Source: PALSA-1336 sp964592725
GTDB taxonomy: Bacteria > Patescibacteriota > Doudnabacteria > UBA920
Direction of reading: 5' to 3'
Length of the DNA stretch: 5,671 nt
Assembly (NCBI GenBank): GCA_964592725.1
Contig: CAZQFQ010000059.1
Span: 1 to 5,671, forward strand
This document shows, piece by piece, positions 5,292 through 5,671 of the stretch. Made by a program: the position numbers and the translations under genes. Each line of letters opens with the position of its first letter. Within the stretch, counting starts at the first letter, position 1. Under the pieces are notes generated by a model, which did not search any database, was not told the origin of the DNA, and saw only the letters and a list, made by a program, of their open reading frames with translations.

Positions 5292-5500
5292 GGCCGGGAA
5301 TGACCATGAACATGGTGGTCGAGATTGCCGGCCAGGTCGGCGGGCAAATCACCCGCCATGCCGTCAAAATCCTTGAGGGTTTCAAACAGCGTCGGCGTCG
5401 GCTCCTCCACCGGCTCAATCCGCACGACGGTGCCGTACGGCCACGGAACCTCGCCGGGAACCTTGATCATTCCCTGTTCAATGCCGGCGGTAATGCTCAT
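5288..5500 (-). CDS. VapB-like antitoxin (partner of a PIN-domain toxin), orphan
   Basis: A 70-residue protein. The N-terminus MSITAGIEQGMIKVPGEVPWPYGTVVRIE has the two-strand pattern of AbrB/DUF104-type antitoxins (I-x-n-G-x-I-x-P-x-x-P-x-G-x-x-V-x-I). The C-terminal part, TLFETLKDFDGMAGDLPADLAGNLDHHVHG, fits a short antitoxin family that I know from genes lying directly before PIN (VapC) toxins. There the tail usually reads close to DLPxDLAxNHDHYLHG, so the N-terminal part would bind operator DNA and the tail would block the toxin. The first His of the NHDHY segment is Leu here (NLDHH). The expected downstream toxin gene is missing and replaced by repeat DNA. The ATG at 5498-5500 has no Shine-Dalgarno, but an open frame from the window edge ends on it with an ATGA overlap. 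Codon use is GC-rich like the right flank and unlike the defence genes. Family by pattern; toxin inhibition is inferred. Confidence 0.75.
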   Translation of the reverse strand: MSITAGIEQGMIKVPGEVPWPYGTVVRIEPVEEPTPTLFETLKDFDGMAGDLPADLAGNLDHHVHGHSRP

Positions 5501-5671
5501 GCGAGGAAGATAGCCGATGAACCCGTTTCCTTCGAGGGGTTAAAATTCGCCCGATCAAGCGGATCGGCCACTTGCCGGTTTTTGCCCAAAGCCCAACTTG
5601 TCCGCCATAGCTTTCCTAGCCGCAGATGGTTGTGCAAGGGTTCTTTTGATGGCAACCGTTCTGATGACTTG
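5501..5671. other. Window edge; possible end of an upstream minus-strand gene
   Basis: No gene can be established. On the minus strand one frame is open from the window edge for 57 codons and ends in TGA at 5497-5499, overlapping the antitoxin ATG. A second frame is open for 38 codons to TGA at 5555-5557. Neither peptide resembles a family I know. The region may be the 3' end of a gene or simply the antitoxin promoter region. Confidence 0.3.

Noticed and set aside
4944..5418. Open frames on both strands through the right intergenic repeats (107 and 113 codons)
   Set aside because: They owe their length to stop-free tandem repeats. The peptides FVSLRLCVE and RKDAKTQRRKE are translations of the octamer array, and one frame overlaps the antitoxin in a wrong frame.
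1..5671. CRISPR array, insertion sequence, tRNA or rRNA genes
   Set aside because: No regularly spaced repeats with unique spacers, no transposase frame with terminal repeats, and no stretch with tRNA or rRNA hallmarks was seen.

Overview
The window is a small accessory region with a marked base-composition mosaic, judged by eye. AT-rich genes (about 35-40% GC) lie at 445-2346 and 3124-4976. Between and around them is clearly GC-richer DNA (often 55-65%): the gene at 2552-3079 and both edges, 1-440 and about 4940-5671. The organism cannot be named from the sequence alone. Three traits fit a Verrucomicrobiota-like or other PVC-group bacterium: intergenic DNA packed with short perfect hairpins, an octamer array of the CGCAAAGA type, and genes that start without a visible Shine-Dalgarno sequence. 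That assignment is inference.

Layout from left to right. Positions 1-444 hold no convincing gene but a dense set of small GC-rich hairpins and a 37-bp direct repeat. Positions 445-2346 (minus) encode a stand-alone OLD-family protein, an ABC-type ATPase fused to a TOPRIM nuclease domain. A divergent promoter region (2347-2551) separates it from a GC-rich plus-strand gene (2552-3079) for a small basic protein with a predicted C-terminal winged-helix domain. That gene ends in an intrinsic terminator and converges on a minus-strand operon. In transcription order the operon holds a possible 65-residue single-span membrane peptide (4779-4976), a membrane-anchored putative abortive infection protein of the putAbiC type (3662-4795), and a 170-residue HEPN-like protein with an RX4H ribonuclease-type motif (3124-3636). 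Positions 4977-5287 are intergenic, with a good promoter for the operon, a tandem 14-mer and an octamer array. Positions 5288-5500 (minus) encode a VapB-like antitoxin whose expected PIN toxin is absent.

Functionally this looks like part of a defence island. The OLD nuclease, the putAbiC membrane protein and the HEPN protein all belong to families tied to phage defence or growth arrest, and an orphaned toxin-antitoxin half lies alongside. The most interesting unit is the compact operon pairing a membrane putAbiC sensor or effector candidate with a HEPN RNase candidate. The winged-helix protein could be its regulator or an unrelated host gene; the sequence does not decide.
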